From NCBI RefSeq assembly GCF_003633895.1, contig NZ_RBID01000001.1:62001-126000 (forward strand): DNA of 64,000 nucleotides, in the 5' to 3' direction. This DNA comes from Vogesella indigofera (GTDB taxonomy: Bacteria > Pseudomonadota > Gammaproteobacteria > Burkholderiales > Chromobacteriaceae). Under the pieces are notes generated by a model. That model made no database searches. It worked only from the letters and a program-made list of their open reading frames with translations, and had not been told where the DNA came from. Positions 10,898 through 21,573 of the stretch are shown piece after piece (within the stretch, counting starts at the first letter, position 1; every line of letters starts with the position of its first letter). Made by a program: the position numbers and the translations under genes.

Positions 10898-12096
10898 TCG
10901 GCGCCGCCGCGGCCACATTTTTCCTGAGCGTCAGCCGTATCGGCTTCGCCAGCAGTAGCCAGATCGTGGCGGTACGGGTGTGGCCGTCATCGACCTATAC
11001 CCGCGTTACCATCGAGGCCAGCGAAGCCATCCACTACAAGCACTTCAGCCTCGCCGAGCCGAACCGGCTGGTGATCGACCTGGAAGGCGTGCAGCTAACC
11101 GGCATCCTGCAGGACATCAACAAGCAGATCCAGAGCGCCGACCCCTTCATCCAGACCGCGCGCGCCGGCCAGTTCAACAACAACACCGTACGCCTGGTGC
11201 TGGACCTGCGCAACGAGGTCAAGCCGCAGATCTTCTCGCTGCAGCCGATCGGCGAGTACCGCCACCGCCTGGTGGTGGACCTGTATCCGGCCAGCGGCCA
11301 GCAGGACGATCCGTTGCTGGCGCTGCTGCAGGACTACAACAAGGGACAGCTGAACGAGCAGGCGCCGCTGGGCAGCAAGGGGCGCGCCGACAAGAACCGC
11401 ATCATCACCGTGGTGATCGACCCGGGACACGGCGGCGAAGACCCCGGCGCCGTCGGCCCGTCCGGCATCTATGAAAAAGACGTGGTGCTGCGCATCAGCC
11501 GCCAGCTGAAGAAGCTGATCGACAGTGAAAAGAACATGAAGGCGCACCTGACGCGCGACGAGGACGTGTTCATCCCACTGGGGGTGCGCGTGGCCAAGGC
11601 GCGCAAGCTCGGCGCCGACCTGTTCATTTCCATCCATGCCGATGCCGTCGCCAATCGCACCGCCAACGGCTCCTCGGTGTTCGCGCTGTCGGAAAACGGC
11701 GCCACCAGCAGCATGGCGCGGCTGCTGGCCAAGAGCCAGAACGACGCCGACCTGATCGGCGGTGTCAAGATCAGCGGCAAGGACCGTTACCTCGCTCATA
11801 CCCTGTTCGACCTGACACAAACCGCCACCATCAACGACAGCCTCAAGCTGGGCAAGTCGGTGCTGGGGAAAATGGGCGGTCTCAACCGCCTGCACAAATC
11901 GCAGGTTGAACAGGCCGGCTTTGCCGTGCTCAAGGCGCCGGACATTCCATCCATCCTGGTGGAAACCGCGTTCATCAGTAACTACGAGGAAGAGAAGAAG
12001 CTGGTCAGCCCTGCCTTCCAGCAGCAGATGGCGGAGGCGATCATGTCCGGCGTGCGCCAGTATTTTGCGCAGGGAGCGGTGCTGGCCCGTATCTGA
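10858..12096 (+). CDS. amiC: N-acetylmuramoyl-L-alanine amidase with AMIN domain
   Basis: Periplasmic zinc amidase that cleaves septal peptidoglycan between MurNAc and L-Ala during cell separation. 412 residues. The N-terminus DPRRRQLIGAAAATFFLSV looks like a twin-arginine signal, as in E. coli AmiC. An AMIN septum-targeting domain spans about residues 38-145, then a linker, then the Amidase_3 domain. Zinc and catalytic residues are visible in VVIDPGHGGEDPGA (about 185), the Glu of GIYEKDVVL, FISIHADA (about 257) and ILVETAFISN (about 368). The tsaE-amiC order is common in betaproteobacteria. Confidence 0.93.
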   Translation: MSLPPHDPRRRQLIGAAAATFFLSVSRIGFASSSQIVAVRVWPSSTYTRVTIEASEAIHYKHFSLAEPNRLVIDLEGVQLTGILQDINKQIQSADPFIQTARAGQFNNNTVRLVLDLRNEVKPQIFSLQPIGEYRHRLVVDLYPASGQQDDPLLALLQDYNKGQLNEQAPLGSKGRADKNRIITVVIDPGHGGEDPGAVGPSGIYEKDVVLRISRQLKKLIDSEKNMKAHLTRDEDVFIPLGVRVAKARKLGADLFISIHADAVANRTANGSSVFALSENGATSSMARLLAKSQNDADLIGGVKISGKDRYLAHTLFDLTQTATINDSLKLGKSVLGKMGGLNRLHKSQVEQAGFAVLKAPDIPSILVETAFISNYEEEKKLVSPAFQQQMAEAIMSGVRQYFAQGAVLARI

Positions 12097-12113
12097 ATTA
12101 CCGGCCAGCAATG

Positions 12114-12146
12114 AAAAAGCCGTTGCCTTGCGGGCAACGGCTTTTT
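12114..12146. terminator. Bidirectional terminator between amiC and yacG
   Basis: AAAAAGCCGTTGCC and GGCAACGGCTTTTT with a 5-base loop, T-runs on both strands, between convergent genes. Confidence 0.92.
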
Positions 12147-12165
12147 ACTGGCTGGCGCAGCGTAC

Positions 12166-12348
12166 TCAATCGGGATGGTCGTCAAACGGCAGATCCGGTG
12201 TCGCCGGTACGCGGTACTGTTCGTCGGCCCACTGCCCGAGGTCGATCAGCTTACAACGCTCGCTGCAGAACGGGCGGTACGGGCTGTCTGGCCCCCAGCG
12301 TACCGGGGATTTGCATTGCGGACAGGGAACGATAGTGGGTGACGTCAT
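12166..12348 (-). CDS. yacG: YacG-type zinc protein, DNA gyrase inhibitor
   Basis: 60-residue zinc-ribbon protein. Four zinc-binding cysteines appear as [10 protein letters not shown] and [15 protein letters not shown], the family signature. The E. coli homologue binds GyrB and inhibits gyrase. Last gene of pilB-pilC-pilD-coaE-zapD-yacG, 6 bp after zapD. Confidence 0.93.
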   Translation of the reverse strand: MTSPTIVPCPQCKSPVRWGPDSPYRPFCSERCKLIDLGQWADEQYRVPATPDLPFDDHPD

Positions 12349-12354
12349 CGGTAA

Positions 12355-13113
12355 TCAGAACTTGCAAAAGGTCAGGGTGAATTCGATATCCTGCTCCACT
12401 TGGCGCGAGCGCACCTCGCCGGTGCCGGCATCGATAAAACGGATATTCAGTGCATACTTGTTGGCGGAGACTTCCGGCACCACCTGGTAGCGCTCATCAA
12501 AGCTGACACGGATCAGCTGCACCACCTTGCCACCGGACATCTGCTGGAACGCGCCACGGCGCGCAACATAGGAAAAATGTTTGCCGCTGTCGCGCAGCAG
12601 TTTCAGCAGGATGGCCGCCGCCTGCGCCGTCGGCATCAGCGGCAGCGACCAGCGCTGCAGGTCGGCGCGGCGTTGCGCCACCGGCTGCTGCAGCCACAGG
12701 TGATAGGACGGCAGGTCGAAAGAGCAGGTACCACCGGGAATGATGGAACGCTGCTTGATCGCCATCAGCCATTCGTTCTCACGCAGATGCTGGCCAAAGC
12801 GGCTGCTCAGCTCCAGCAGATGCTGCGACGCAAGCTCGATCTCGTCCAGCACCTGCTCCAGCGCCACCTGTTCGATGGCAGGGCTTTCGCGCCAGCTCTC
12901 CAGCGCCTGCTTCTGCCGCTCCAGCTCCTGCAGCAGCTCCGACTTCAACTCGGTACGACCGGCCGCCTCAAGCACCTCGAACAGCGCCATCAAGGCGGCG
13001 TGATGCTGGTATGGCTCGTCCTGCGCCATGAAAAAAGCCAACCGCTGGTAAAGCTGCTCCAGCCGGAGCAGCGTTCTGGTACGTTCGGTAACAGGAAACT
13101 CGAAACTAGTCAC
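12355..13113 (-). CDS. zapD: Cell division protein ZapD
   Basis: FtsZ-binding protein that bundles protofilaments at the division ring. 252 residues, the usual length, starting MTSFEFPVTERTRTLLRLEQ, an all-helical N-terminal region, then the beta domain with the conserved SYHLWLQQPVAQRRADLQRW. It starts with GTG, which overlaps the coaE stop as GTGA, so translation is coupled. Part of the pilus/cell-division operon conserved across Neisseriales and Burkholderiales. Confidence 0.93.
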   Translation of the reverse strand: MTSFEFPVTERTRTLLRLEQLYQRLAFFMAQDEPYQHHAALMALFEVLEAAGRTELKSELLQELERQKQALESWRESPAIEQVALEQVLDEIELASQHLLELSSRFGQHLRENEWLMAIKQRSIIPGGTCSFDLPSYHLWLQQPVAQRRADLQRWSLPLMPTAQAAAILLKLLRDSGKHFSYVARRGAFQQMSGGKVVQLIRVSFDERYQVVPEVSANKYALNIRFIDAGTGEVRSRQVEQDIEFTLTFCKF

Positions 13114-13757
13114 AGCGCCGGATCCACAGAATTTGAAGGGGCAGCAAGGTTGGCCGCAGCGAAACGTTGCAGATAATAACGATGTTTGTTCTCGACTTGA
13201 AGCGACAATAGCGCCAAATCGCCACTATTATCAAGCACGGCATCCGCCAGTGCCCGCCGCTGCTCACGTGGCATCTGCGCGGCGATGATGGCATCTACCT
13301 GCGCCGCCGGCAAGCCTCTGCGCTGCATCACCCGCTCGCGTTGCAATTGCGGCTCGCAATCCACCAGCAGCGTTTCGGCCACCAGATTTCGATAGGCCGC
13401 GGTTTCAAACAGCAGCGGCACCGCCAGCAGTACATAGGGCGCCTGGTGCAATGCCAGCTGCCGCCGGCTTTCCGACAGGATCAGCGGATGGAGAATGGCT
13501 TCCAGCCGCTGCCGTTCGCCGGCATCGGCAAACACTCGCTGCCGCATCGCGGCACGGTCCAGTGCGCCTTCCGCCGTCTGGATCATGGCACCAAACTGCG
13601 CTACCAGCGCCGGCATCGCCGCGCCGCCGGCCGCGGTCAGCTGATGCGCGATACGGTCGGTATCGACACAGGGAATGCCCAGCTTGGCAAACAACGCCTC
13701 GACGGTGCTCTTGCCGGCACCAATGCCGCCGGTCAGACCGATCACCGGGCTAGACAC
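13110..13757 (-). CDS. coaE: Dephospho-CoA kinase
   Basis: Catalyses the last step of coenzyme A synthesis, phosphorylating the 3'-hydroxyl of dephospho-CoA. P-loop GGIGAGKS lies at residues 10-17 and the DTDRIAHQL segment follows. No ATG is available near the homology start. A GTG giving MSSPVIGLTGG, overlapping the pilD stop by 8 bp, is the best start and yields 215 residues, normal for the family. The C-terminal tail contains a copy of the dispersed repeat (read AANLAAPS) beyond the conserved domain. Confidence 0.9.
   Translation of the reverse strand: MSSPVIGLTGGIGAGKSTVEALFAKLGIPCVDTDRIAHQLTAAGGAAMPALVAQFGAMIQTAEGALDRAAMRQRVFADAGERQRLEAILHPLILSESRRQLALHQAPYVLLAVPLLFETAAYRNLVAETLLVDCEPQLQRERVMQRRGLPAAQVDAIIAAQMPREQRRALADAVLDNSGDLALLSLQVENKHRYYLQRFAAANLAAPSNSVDPAL
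13149..13158 (+). repeat. Dispersed repeat, 10-mer core
   Basis: CAAGGTTGGCCGCA in the 3' tail of coaE, read AANLAA. Confidence 0.78.
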
Positions 13758-14607
13758 CGAGATACCACTGCATGATGGCAGGCCCCCATACGAAGGCACA
13801 CCAGCCGGCCAGCGCCAGATACGGCCCGAAGGGCATGGTCTGGCCTTTTTCATGTTTCGACAGCAACAGCAACAGGATGCCGAGTACCGCGCCCAGCACC
13901 GACGACAGCAGGATCACCAGCGGCAACAGCATCCAGCCCAGCCAGGCGCCCAGCGCCGCCAGCAGCTTGAAGTCGCCGTAGCCCATGCCTTCCTTGCCGG
14001 TCACCAGCTTGAACAGCCAGTACACCGACCACAGCGCAAGATAACCCAGCACCGCGCCCATGACCGCATCTGCCAGCGGCACACGGCCACTCCACAGATT
14101 GAACAGCAGGCCGGCCCACAGCAAGGGCAGGGTCAGGTCATCCGGCAACAGCTGGGTGCGAGCATCGATCAGCGCCAAGGTCAGCAGCGTCACCGAAAAC
14201 AGCGAGGCCACCAGCCACCACGGCGACAGGCCGTCCTGCCAGGCAAAGCCGGCAAACAGCAGGCCGCTGGTCAGCTCCACCAGCGGATAACGCCAGGAAA
14301 TCGGTGCCTGGCAATGGCTGCAACGACCACGCTGCAGCAGGTAACTGACGAGCGGAATATTCTGCCACGCGCGGATCGGCGCCTGGCAATGCGGACAGGC
14401 CGACGCCGGCACCAGCAGGTTGAATGGCGTCTGCTCGGTCACCTCGCTGCCCTGCCACTGCGCGCACTCCACCGCCCAGCGCCGCTCCAGCATCAAGGGC
14501 AGACGATAGATCACCACGTTGAGAAAACTGCCCAGCAGCAGCCCCAGTAGTGCCGCAATCGCCACCTGAGCGCCAAACGGCAGCTCCGCCAATAGCGCCA
14601 GCATCAA
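13750..14607 (-). CDS. pilD: Type IV prepilin leader peptidase/N-methyltransferase
   Basis: Inner-membrane aspartic protease that cleaves prepilin leaders and methylates the new N-terminus. 285 residues. An N-terminal hydrophobic stretch (LLGLLLGSFLNVVIYRLP) precedes the cytoplasmic zinc-binding methylase loop with CPHCQ and CSHCQ. The two catalytic aspartates lie in ALIDARTQLLPDDLTLP and GMGYGDFKLLAALGAWLGW. About eight membrane segments. It overlaps pilC by 4 bp (ATGA) and coaE by 8 bp. Confidence 0.96.
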   Translation of the reverse strand: MMLALLAELPFGAQVAIAALLGLLLGSFLNVVIYRLPLMLERRWAVECAQWQGSEVTEQTPFNLLVPASACPHCQAPIRAWQNIPLVSYLLQRGRCSHCQAPISWRYPLVELTSGLLFAGFAWQDGLSPWWLVASLFSVTLLTLALIDARTQLLPDDLTLPLLWAGLLFNLWSGRVPLADAVMGAVLGYLALWSVYWLFKLVTGKEGMGYGDFKLLAALGAWLGWMLLPLVILLSSVLGAVLGILLLLLSKHEKGQTMPFGPYLALAGWCAFVWGPAIMQWYLGV

Positions 14608-15821
14608 CCGACCACCTGTCCCATCTGGAAGATCGGCATGTACATCGCGATCACCAAGCCACCAATCAGCACCCCGAGAATGATCATGATCATCGGCTCC
14701 AGCAAGCTGGACAGCGATGCCACCGCATTATCAACCTCGTCTTCATAAAAATCCGCCACCTTGTCCAGCATGGAGTCGAGCGAGCCGGACTCCTCGCCGA
14801 TCGAGGTCATCTGCAGCACCATATTGGGAAACAGGTTGGAGCGCTGCATCGAGTTGTTGAGGGTCGAGCCGGCGCTGACATCCGACTGGATGACCTTGGT
14901 GGCCTCGGCATACACCTGGTTGCCGGCAGCACCCGCCACCGAGTCCAGCGCCTCCACCAGTGGTACGCCGGCAGTAAACAGCGTCGACAGCGTCCGCGCC
15001 CAGCGCGCAATGGTTGCCTTGCGCACCACGTCGCCGATCACCGGCACCTTCAGCACGAAACGGTCCATCGCCGCCTGCATCTTGGGTGAGCGCTGGTACA
15101 GCTTGACGGTGCCGATGATCACCACCGCGATGGAGCCGAACACCATCCACCAGTACTCGACAAACAGGTCGGACAGCCAGATCACGATCTGCGTCGGTGC
15201 CGGCAGATCGGCACCAAAACTGGAGAACAGTTCCTTGAACGCCGGAATCACATAGATCAGGATCACCGCGGTAATGATGAAGGCGGTGGCGATAATCGCC
15301 GCCGGATAGATCATTGCCGACTTGATCTTGCCCTTGATGGCGATCACCTTTTCCTTGTAGGTCGCCAGCTTGTCCAGCAAGGCATCCAGTACCCCGCCCG
15401 CCTCGCCGGCGGCGATCAGATTGCAGAACAACTTGTCGAAGTACAGCGGGTATTTGCGAAAAGCATCGGCCAAGTTGCTGCCGGACTCAACCTCCGAGCG
15501 CACATCAAGCAGGATGCGCACAAAGGCGGCATTGCTGTGGCCCTTGGCCGCGATGTCGAAGGCCTGCAACAGGGGCACCCCGGCCTTCATCATCGTCGCC
15601 AGCTGGCGGGTAAATAGCGCGACATCCTTTTCGGTGATGCGCTGCCGCAGGCTAGCGCTGCGCTTCTTCAGCTTGGTCGGGCTGACCCCTTGCCGCCGCA
15701 ACTGGGCACGGGCGACGGTTTCCGATTCGGCACGAATCTCGCCGCGGATGGCCTTGCCGGCCCGGTCGCGCCCTTCCCAGACAAAGACATGAGAGGCGGG
15801 CTTCTTGCTTGGCGTGGGCAT
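14604..15821 (-). CDS. pilC: Type IV pilus inner-membrane platform protein PilC
   Basis: Polytopic inner-membrane platform (GspF/PilC/PilG family) that couples the PilB and PilT motors to pilin assembly. 405 residues with two GspF cytoplasmic domains: FTRQLATMMKAGVPLLQAFD near residue 70 and WARTLSTLFTAGVPLVEALD near 275. Membrane segments include the ATAFIITAVILIYVIPAF region, a second in the middle (WWMVFGSIAVVIIGTV) and the C-terminal IMIILGVLIGGLVIAMYMPI. Starts 16 bp after pilB. Confidence 0.96.
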   Translation of the reverse strand: MPTPSKKPASHVFVWEGRDRAGKAIRGEIRAESETVARAQLRRQGVSPTKLKKRSASLRQRITEKDVALFTRQLATMMKAGVPLLQAFDIAAKGHSNAAFVRILLDVRSEVESGSNLADAFRKYPLYFDKLFCNLIAAGEAGGVLDALLDKLATYKEKVIAIKGKIKSAMIYPAAIIATAFIITAVILIYVIPAFKELFSSFGADLPAPTQIVIWLSDLFVEYWWMVFGSIAVVIIGTVKLYQRSPKMQAAMDRFVLKVPVIGDVVRKATIARWARTLSTLFTAGVPLVEALDSVAGAAGNQVYAEATKVIQSDVSAGSTLNNSMQRSNLFPNMVLQMTSIGEESGSLDSMLDKVADFYEDEVDNAVASLSSLLEPMIMIILGVLIGGLVIAMYMPIFQMGQVVG

Positions 15822-15837
15822 AGTGATCGCTTGTCTA

Positions 15838-17541
<1,704 letters not shown>

Positions 17542-17570
17542 GACATTATTCGCCAGAAAAGGATGAAGGG

Positions 17571-17576
17571 ATTATA
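17571..17576 (-). promoter_or_regulatory. Candidate -10 box of the pilB operon
   Basis: Perfect TATAAT on the minus strand, 30 bases upstream of the pilB start. The hexamer 17 bp further up (TGAATC) is a poor -35, so the promoter may be weak or activated. Confidence 0.4.
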
Positions 17577-17666
17577 CGAAGAAAACGGGACGGGATTCAT
17601 GGTGGCGCAACAAATGATGCGCACTAAATACCTGCGCAGCCGACAGGCAATGGTGGCAGCAATGAA

Positions 17667-17690
17667 AAAAGGCTGCCGAAGCAGCCTTTT
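17667..17690 (-). terminator. Terminator after the porin gene
   Basis: AAAAGGCTGC and GCAGCCTTTT with a 4-base loop; T-run on the minus strand, 23 bases past the porin stop. Confidence 0.9.
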
Positions 17691-17713
17691 CAGATCAAAG
17701 CATCAAGCGATGA

Positions 17714-18664
17714 TTAGAACTTGGTACCGAGGTAAACGGTAGCGGTACGTACGTCAGCAGTTGCGTTGTCGTCGTAGTTGGCTTTAGCCAGCTCTACACC
17801 AGCGCGGGTGCGCTTGGACAGTGCGTATTCAACACCAACGGCGTAAGCTTTGTGGCCGTCGTTGTCTTTAGTGCCGTCTGCGTTCTTGAAGTCGCCTTCT
17901 TTCCAGAAGCCCAGCTTAGGAGTGATGTTGCCCATGGTGTAAGAAGCAGCCAGACCGTAGCCACGACGCTTGCCGTCGGAGTCTTTACCTTGTGCGTAGC
18001 CTGCCATCAGAGTCAGCGCGTCCAGCGATACGGATGCGTTCAGCTCGTGCAGTTTGGAAGTGTTGTTTGCATCTTCCTTAGCGCGGGTGCCGTCGTAGGA
18101 TACGGAGAAGCCTTCACCTTCGTAAGCCAGGCTCAGGGCTTGCTGGTGCTTTTTAGCTGCTTCGTTGGCAGTGCTGGAACCGAAGGAGTGCTGAACAACA
18201 GCGGTGAAGCCAGCTACAGTTGGCGACTTGTAGGAAATGGTGCTGTTGATACGATCACCTTGGTCATACAGATCCGACTTGAAGGAAGCGGAGTTGTCTT
18301 CGAAGATCGCCATCGCGCCGGAGGTTGGCATGTGGTAGATGTTACCCAGAGTAACAGTACCGAAATCGCCTTGCAGGCCTACGAAGGAGTCACGACCGGA
18401 CCAAGCATTATCGCGAGCATTGTCTTGCTTGTCGGACAGGTTGATACGGGAGGCGATCTGCCAGATGGACTTCAGGCCGTTGCCCAGATCTTCCTTGCCA
18501 GCAAACTTGATTTCGCCGGAAGTACGGTCTTCGGTAGTAACGGAGCCAGTGTCTTTAACTTTGGTATTGGTGATACCAACAGCCAGGTTACCGGAGATAA
18601 CAACGTCAGCCATTGCAGCAGCTGGCAGCGCAGCCAGAGTAGCCAGAACGATCAGCTTCTTCAT
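17714..18664 (-). CDS. Outer-membrane porin, neisserial/betaproteobacterial trimeric type
   Basis: General diffusion porin of the gram-negative porin (Porin_4) family. 316 residues: a signal peptide (MKKLIVLATLAALPAAAMA, cut before DVVISG), then alternating strands of a 16-stranded barrel ending in the outer-membrane sorting residue Phe (TVYLGTKF). The conserved segment AGKEDLGNGLKSIWQIASR is typical, and the loop 3 constriction region probably follows GRDSFVGLQGDFGTVTLGN. Codon use is strongly biased to a few codons, as in highly expressed genes. The start is fixed by the signal peptide and AAAGGAA upstream. Substrate preference is not known. Confidence 0.92.
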   Translation of the reverse strand: MKKLIVLATLAALPAAAMADVVISGNLAVGITNTKVKDTGSVTTEDRTSGEIKFAGKEDLGNGLKSIWQIASRINLSDKQDNARDNAWSGRDSFVGLQGDFGTVTLGNIYHMPTSGAMAIFEDNSASFKSDLYDQGDRINSTISYKSPTVAGFTAVVQHSFGSSTANEAAKKHQQALSLAYEGEGFSVSYDGTRAKEDANNTSKLHELNASVSLDALTLMAGYAQGKDSDGKRRGYGLAASYTMGNITPKLGFWKEGDFKNADGTKDNDGHKAYAVGVEYALSKRTRAGVELAKANYDDNATADVRTATVYLGTKF

Positions 18665-18768
18665 GTGTGTTCCTTTCGAGGTCATGTACACTGCCCGTGT
18701 TTTGCCGAAGCCTGAGGCCCGGCGGGGCTGTATTGACCACCGCGATTAGGCGGCGGTTTCTGGATGGC

Positions 18769-18797
18769 AATATAAGCGGGGCGTTGCGAAAAAACAA
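18769..18797 (-). promoter_or_regulatory. Probable porin promoter
   Basis: TTGTTT (18797-18792) and TATATT (18774-18769) on the minus strand with a 17-bp spacer. It gives a 5' leader of roughly 100 bases before the porin start. Confidence 0.6.
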
Positions 18798-18855
18798 AAG
18801 CGCTTTACGCATTTGTGTTGAAGCCGGATACAAAATCGGCACACATTCAACATAA

Positions 18856-18944
18856 GCTGTTGTTTTTTTTGAAAAATACAAAAAACAACAGCAGTCTCCT
18901 TTTCGCAACACAATTGACCACAACCAAGATATCTGTTGTTTTTT
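18856..18944. repeat. Three copies of a T-rich 12-mer between porin and phrB
   Basis: CTGTTGTTTTTT occurs at 18857-18868 (plus), 18880-18891 (minus) and 18933-18944 (plus). The first two form an inverted repeat upstream of the porin promoter; the third lies 22 bases before the photolyase start. The layout suggests binding sites for a regulator of one or both divergent genes. Confidence 0.45.
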
Positions 18945-18966
18945 CACACATAACCCAGCCAAAACC

Positions 18967-20370
18967 ATGAGCCAAGCAAGCGTTCTGATGTGGTTTCGCC
19001 GCGATTTGCGCGCCAGTGACAACGCGGCGCTGAATGCCGCCTTGCGTAGCGGCGCCAGCGTGCATTGCGTGTTCGTATTTGACCGCCAGATTCTGGCCAG
19101 CCTGCCACCGGACGACAAACGCCTGGTCTTCATCCATGCAGCCCTGACGGAATTGCAGCAGACACTGCGTGACGCCGGCGGCGAGCTGTTGTGGCGGGAT
19201 GGCGATCCGGTGCGCGAGATTCCTACACTGGCGCGCGAGCTGGGTTGTGCCAGCGTCTACGCCAACCGCGACTACGAACCGTATGCACGGCAGCGCGATG
19301 CGGAGGTGGCGGCGCAGCTTGCGGCCAACCTTGGCCAGCTGCAGCTGTACAAGGACACGGTGATCTTCGAGCAGGACCAGTTGCTCACCGGCCAGGGCAA
19401 GCCGTACACCGTGTACACCCCCTATATGAAGCGCTGGCAGCAAAGTTTTCACCCGGCACTGGCAGCGGAGACCAGCACCGCCTTGCGCGGCGCACTGGCA
19501 GCGCCAGCTGGCACCCGTCCGTTGCCGACACTGGCGGAGCTGGGTTTCGGTGAGGCCACGCTGGACGGACTGCGGGTACAGACCGGCCGCAGCGGTGCAC
19601 TGGCGCTGCTGGACGATTTCCGCCGCCGCATCGCGCACTACAAGACGCTGCGCGACTTCCCGGCGGTGAAGGGGGTGTCCTACCTGTCGGCGCACCTGCG
19701 CTTTGGCACGCTGTCGGTACGCGAGGCGGTGCGCGCCGCGCTGGCAGAGCCATCGGAAGGGGCGGAATGCTGGCTTAACGAGCTGATCTGGCGCGAGTTC
19801 TACCAGCAGCTGCTGTGGCACTTTCCGGCGGTGGCCGGCGAAAGTTTCAAGCCGGAGTACCGCGAGCTGCCGTTCCCCAATGACGCAGCGCTGTTCGAGG
19901 CCTGGTGCCAGGGACGTACCGGCTACCCGCTGGTGGATGGCGCGATGCGCCAGCTCAACCACAGCGGCTACATGCACAACCGGCTGCGCATGATTGCCGC
20001 CAGTTTCCTGGTCAAGGACCTGCTGGTCGACTGGCGCTGGGGCGAGGCCTATTTCGCGCAGAAGCTGCTGGACTTCGATCTGGCGGCCAATAACGGCGGC
20101 TGGCAGTGGGCGGCGTCCACCGGTTGCGACGCGCAGCCCTACTTCCGCATCTTCAACCCGGTGACGCAATCGGAAAAATTCGACAGCAAGGGCCAGTTCA
20201 TCCGCCGCTACGTGCCGGAGCTGGCGGCGCTGGACGACAAGGCGATCCATGCGCCGTGGCTGGCGAAAACGCTGCCGGCCGGTTTTGTGCTCGGCCGCGA
20301 CTATCCGGCCCCCATCGTCGACCATGCAGTACAGCGCGCCGCTGCGCTGCGACTGTTCGCCCGCGATTAA
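18967..20370 (+). CDS. phrB: Deoxyribodipyrimidine photolyase (CPD class I)
   Basis: Light-driven flavoenzyme that splits cyclobutane pyrimidine dimers. 467 residues. The N-terminal Rossmann antenna domain ([17 protein letters not shown]) precedes the FAD-binding domain with the family signatures [58 protein letters not shown] and the Trp-rich [20 protein letters not shown]. All key regions are intact. A repeat copy is read as LAANL in the antenna domain. It is followed by a strong terminator facing convergent plsY. Confidence 0.95.
   Translation: MSQASVLMWFRRDLRASDNAALNAALRSGASVHCVFVFDRQILASLPPDDKRLVFIHAALTELQQTLRDAGGELLWRDGDPVREIPTLARELGCASVYANRDYEPYARQRDAEVAAQLAANLGQLQLYKDTVIFEQDQLLTGQGKPYTVYTPYMKRWQQSFHPALAAETSTALRGALAAPAGTRPLPTLAELGFGEATLDGLRVQTGRSGALALLDDFRRRIAHYKTLRDFPAVKGVSYLSAHLRFGTLSVREAVRAALAEPSEGAECWLNELIWREFYQQLLWHFPAVAGESFKPEYRELPFPNDAALFEAWCQGRTGYPLVDGAMRQLNHSGYMHNRLRMIAASFLVKDLLVDWRWGEAYFAQKLLDFDLAANNGGWQWAASTGCDAQPYFRIFNPVTQSEKFDSKGQFIRRYVPELAALDDKAIHAPWLAKTLPAGFVLGRDYPAPIVDHAVQRAAALRLFARD
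19319..19329 (-). repeat. Dispersed repeat, exact core
   Basis: CTTGCGGCCAACCTTGG on the plus strand inside phrB, read LAANL. Confidence 0.86.
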
Positions 20371-20391
20371 CGATTAACCGTGCGCACAAAG

Positions 20392-20423
20392 AAAAAGCCT
20401 GTCGGCGACGACAGGCTTTTTTT
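20392..20423. terminator. Bidirectional terminator between phrB and plsY
   Basis: AAAAAGCCTGTCG and CGACAGGCTTTTTTT, loop GCGA, T-runs on both strands. An exact dispersed-repeat copy follows directly. Confidence 0.93.
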
Positions 20424-20425
20424 GT

Positions 20426-20436
20426 TTGCGGCCAAC
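20426..20436 (-). repeat. Dispersed repeat, exact core, intergenic
   Basis: TTTGCGGCCAACGTT between the phrB terminator and the plsY stop. Confidence 0.86.
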
Positions 20437-20438
20437 GT

Positions 20439-21065
20439 TCAGGACTTGCCCTGTTCGTCCGGCTTGCCGATCTTGTCTTCGGAGCCGGTGAGCAGGTTCA
20501 CCAGGTTGGACTTGTGGCGATGCACCACCAGAATGGCGATGATGATGCAGGTGCCGAAGTAGACGCTCTGCGGACCGACGATGAAGTAGGCGTACACCGG
20601 CACCATCACGCAGGCGACGATGGCCGACAGCGACGAGATCTTCACCACGAAGGCCATGAATAGCCAGGTGGCCAGCGCCGCCAGCGCCAGCCACGGGCTG
20701 AAGGCCAGCAGCACGCCCACCGCGGTGGCCACGCCCTTGCCGCCCTTGAAGCCGAAAAACACCGGCCACATGTGGCCGAACAGCACCGCAAGACCGGCCA
20801 TGGCGACCTGCTGCTCGCCCAGGCCGTAGGCAGGGCCGAAACTGGCGACCAGGAACACCGCCAGCCAGCCCTTGACACCATCGCCCAGCAGCGTCAGTAC
20901 CGCGGCCAGCTTTTTGCCGGAGCGCAGCACATTGGTGGCACCGGGGTTTTTCGAACCGTAGGTGCGCGGATCGGCCATCCCCATCAGGCGGGTGACAATC
21001 ACCGCAAACGACAGGGATCCGATCAGGTAGGCGCCCAAAATAAAGGCAAACGCTGTTGTGGTCAT
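20439..21065 (-). CDS. plsY: Acyl-phosphate:glycerol-3-phosphate acyltransferase
   Basis: Integral membrane acyltransferase that makes lysophosphatidic acid from acyl-phosphate and glycerol-3-phosphate. 208 residues with about five membrane spans. The three family motifs are visible: GSKNPGATNVLRSGK, GHMWPVFFGFKGGKGVAT and HRHKSNLVNLLTGSEDK. The plsY-folB divergent arrangement, often beside tsaD, is common in proteobacteria. Confidence 0.95.
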   Translation of the reverse strand: MTTTAFAFILGAYLIGSLSFAVIVTRLMGMADPRTYGSKNPGATNVLRSGKKLAAVLTLLGDGVKGWLAVFLVASFGPAYGLGEQQVAMAGLAVLFGHMWPVFFGFKGGKGVATAVGVLLAFSPWLALAALATWLFMAFVVKISSLSAIVACVMVPVYAYFIVGPQSVYFGTCIIIAILVVHRHKSNLVNLLTGSEDKIGKPDEQGKS

Positions 21066-21133
21066 GGCTTATCCACTAGAATGCAAGACTTGGCATTTTA
21101 CGGTATCGGGCAGTAAACCCAAAGCCCGCAGCG

Positions 21134-21493
21134 ATGGACATCATATTTTTGCGCGAAGTGCGCGCCGAGACAGTGATCGGCGTTTATGACTGGGAGCGCC
21201 TGGCGCCCCAGACTATCTTGCTGGATCTGGAGATCGGCATCCCCAGCGAAGTGCCCTGCCATAGCGACGACATTGGCGACACCATCCACTACGGCGTGGT
21301 GGTGGAACGCATCCGCCAGTCGCTGGCCGAGCAGCATTTCCTGCTGATCGAGGCACTGGCCGAGCACATCGCACGCATGGTGCGCGAGGAATTCGGTGCG
21401 CCGTGGACCAAGGTGGCGGTCACCAAGCTCAACATCCTGCCGGACGTGAAACACGTCGGCGTGATGATAGAACGCGGCCACCGTCCGCGCTGA
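21134..21493 (+). CDS. folB: Dihydroneopterin aldolase
   Basis: Folate pathway enzyme that converts dihydroneopterin to 6-hydroxymethyl-dihydropterin and glycolaldehyde. 119 residues, normal. The N-terminal strand and catalytic Glu region IIFLREVRAETVIGVYDWER, the TIHYGVVVERI segment and the C-terminal KLNILPDVKHVGVMIER match the family. Divergent from plsY, with 68 bp between the starts. Ends at a terminator built from two repeat copies. Confidence 0.93.
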   Translation: MDIIFLREVRAETVIGVYDWERLAPQTILLDLEIGIPSEVPCHSDDIGDTIHYGVVVERIRQSLAEQHFLLIEALAEHIARMVREEFGAPWTKVAVTKLNILPDVKHVGVMIERGHRPR

Positions 21494-21513
21494 CCTCACG
21501 CTCTCGGCAAAAC

Positions 21514-21555
21514 CATTGCGGCCAACCTTGCACAAGGTTGGCCGCAATGTTTTTT
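21514..21555. terminator. Bidirectional terminator formed by an inverted repeat pair
   Basis: CATTGCGGCCAACCTTG and CAAGGTTGGCCGCAATG, two exact copies of the dispersed repeat head to head with a 2-base centre, then six T residues on the plus strand. It separates convergent folB and the hemoglobin gene. Confidence 0.93.
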
Positions 21556-21573
21556 GGGGGCGTGGCAGACCGC

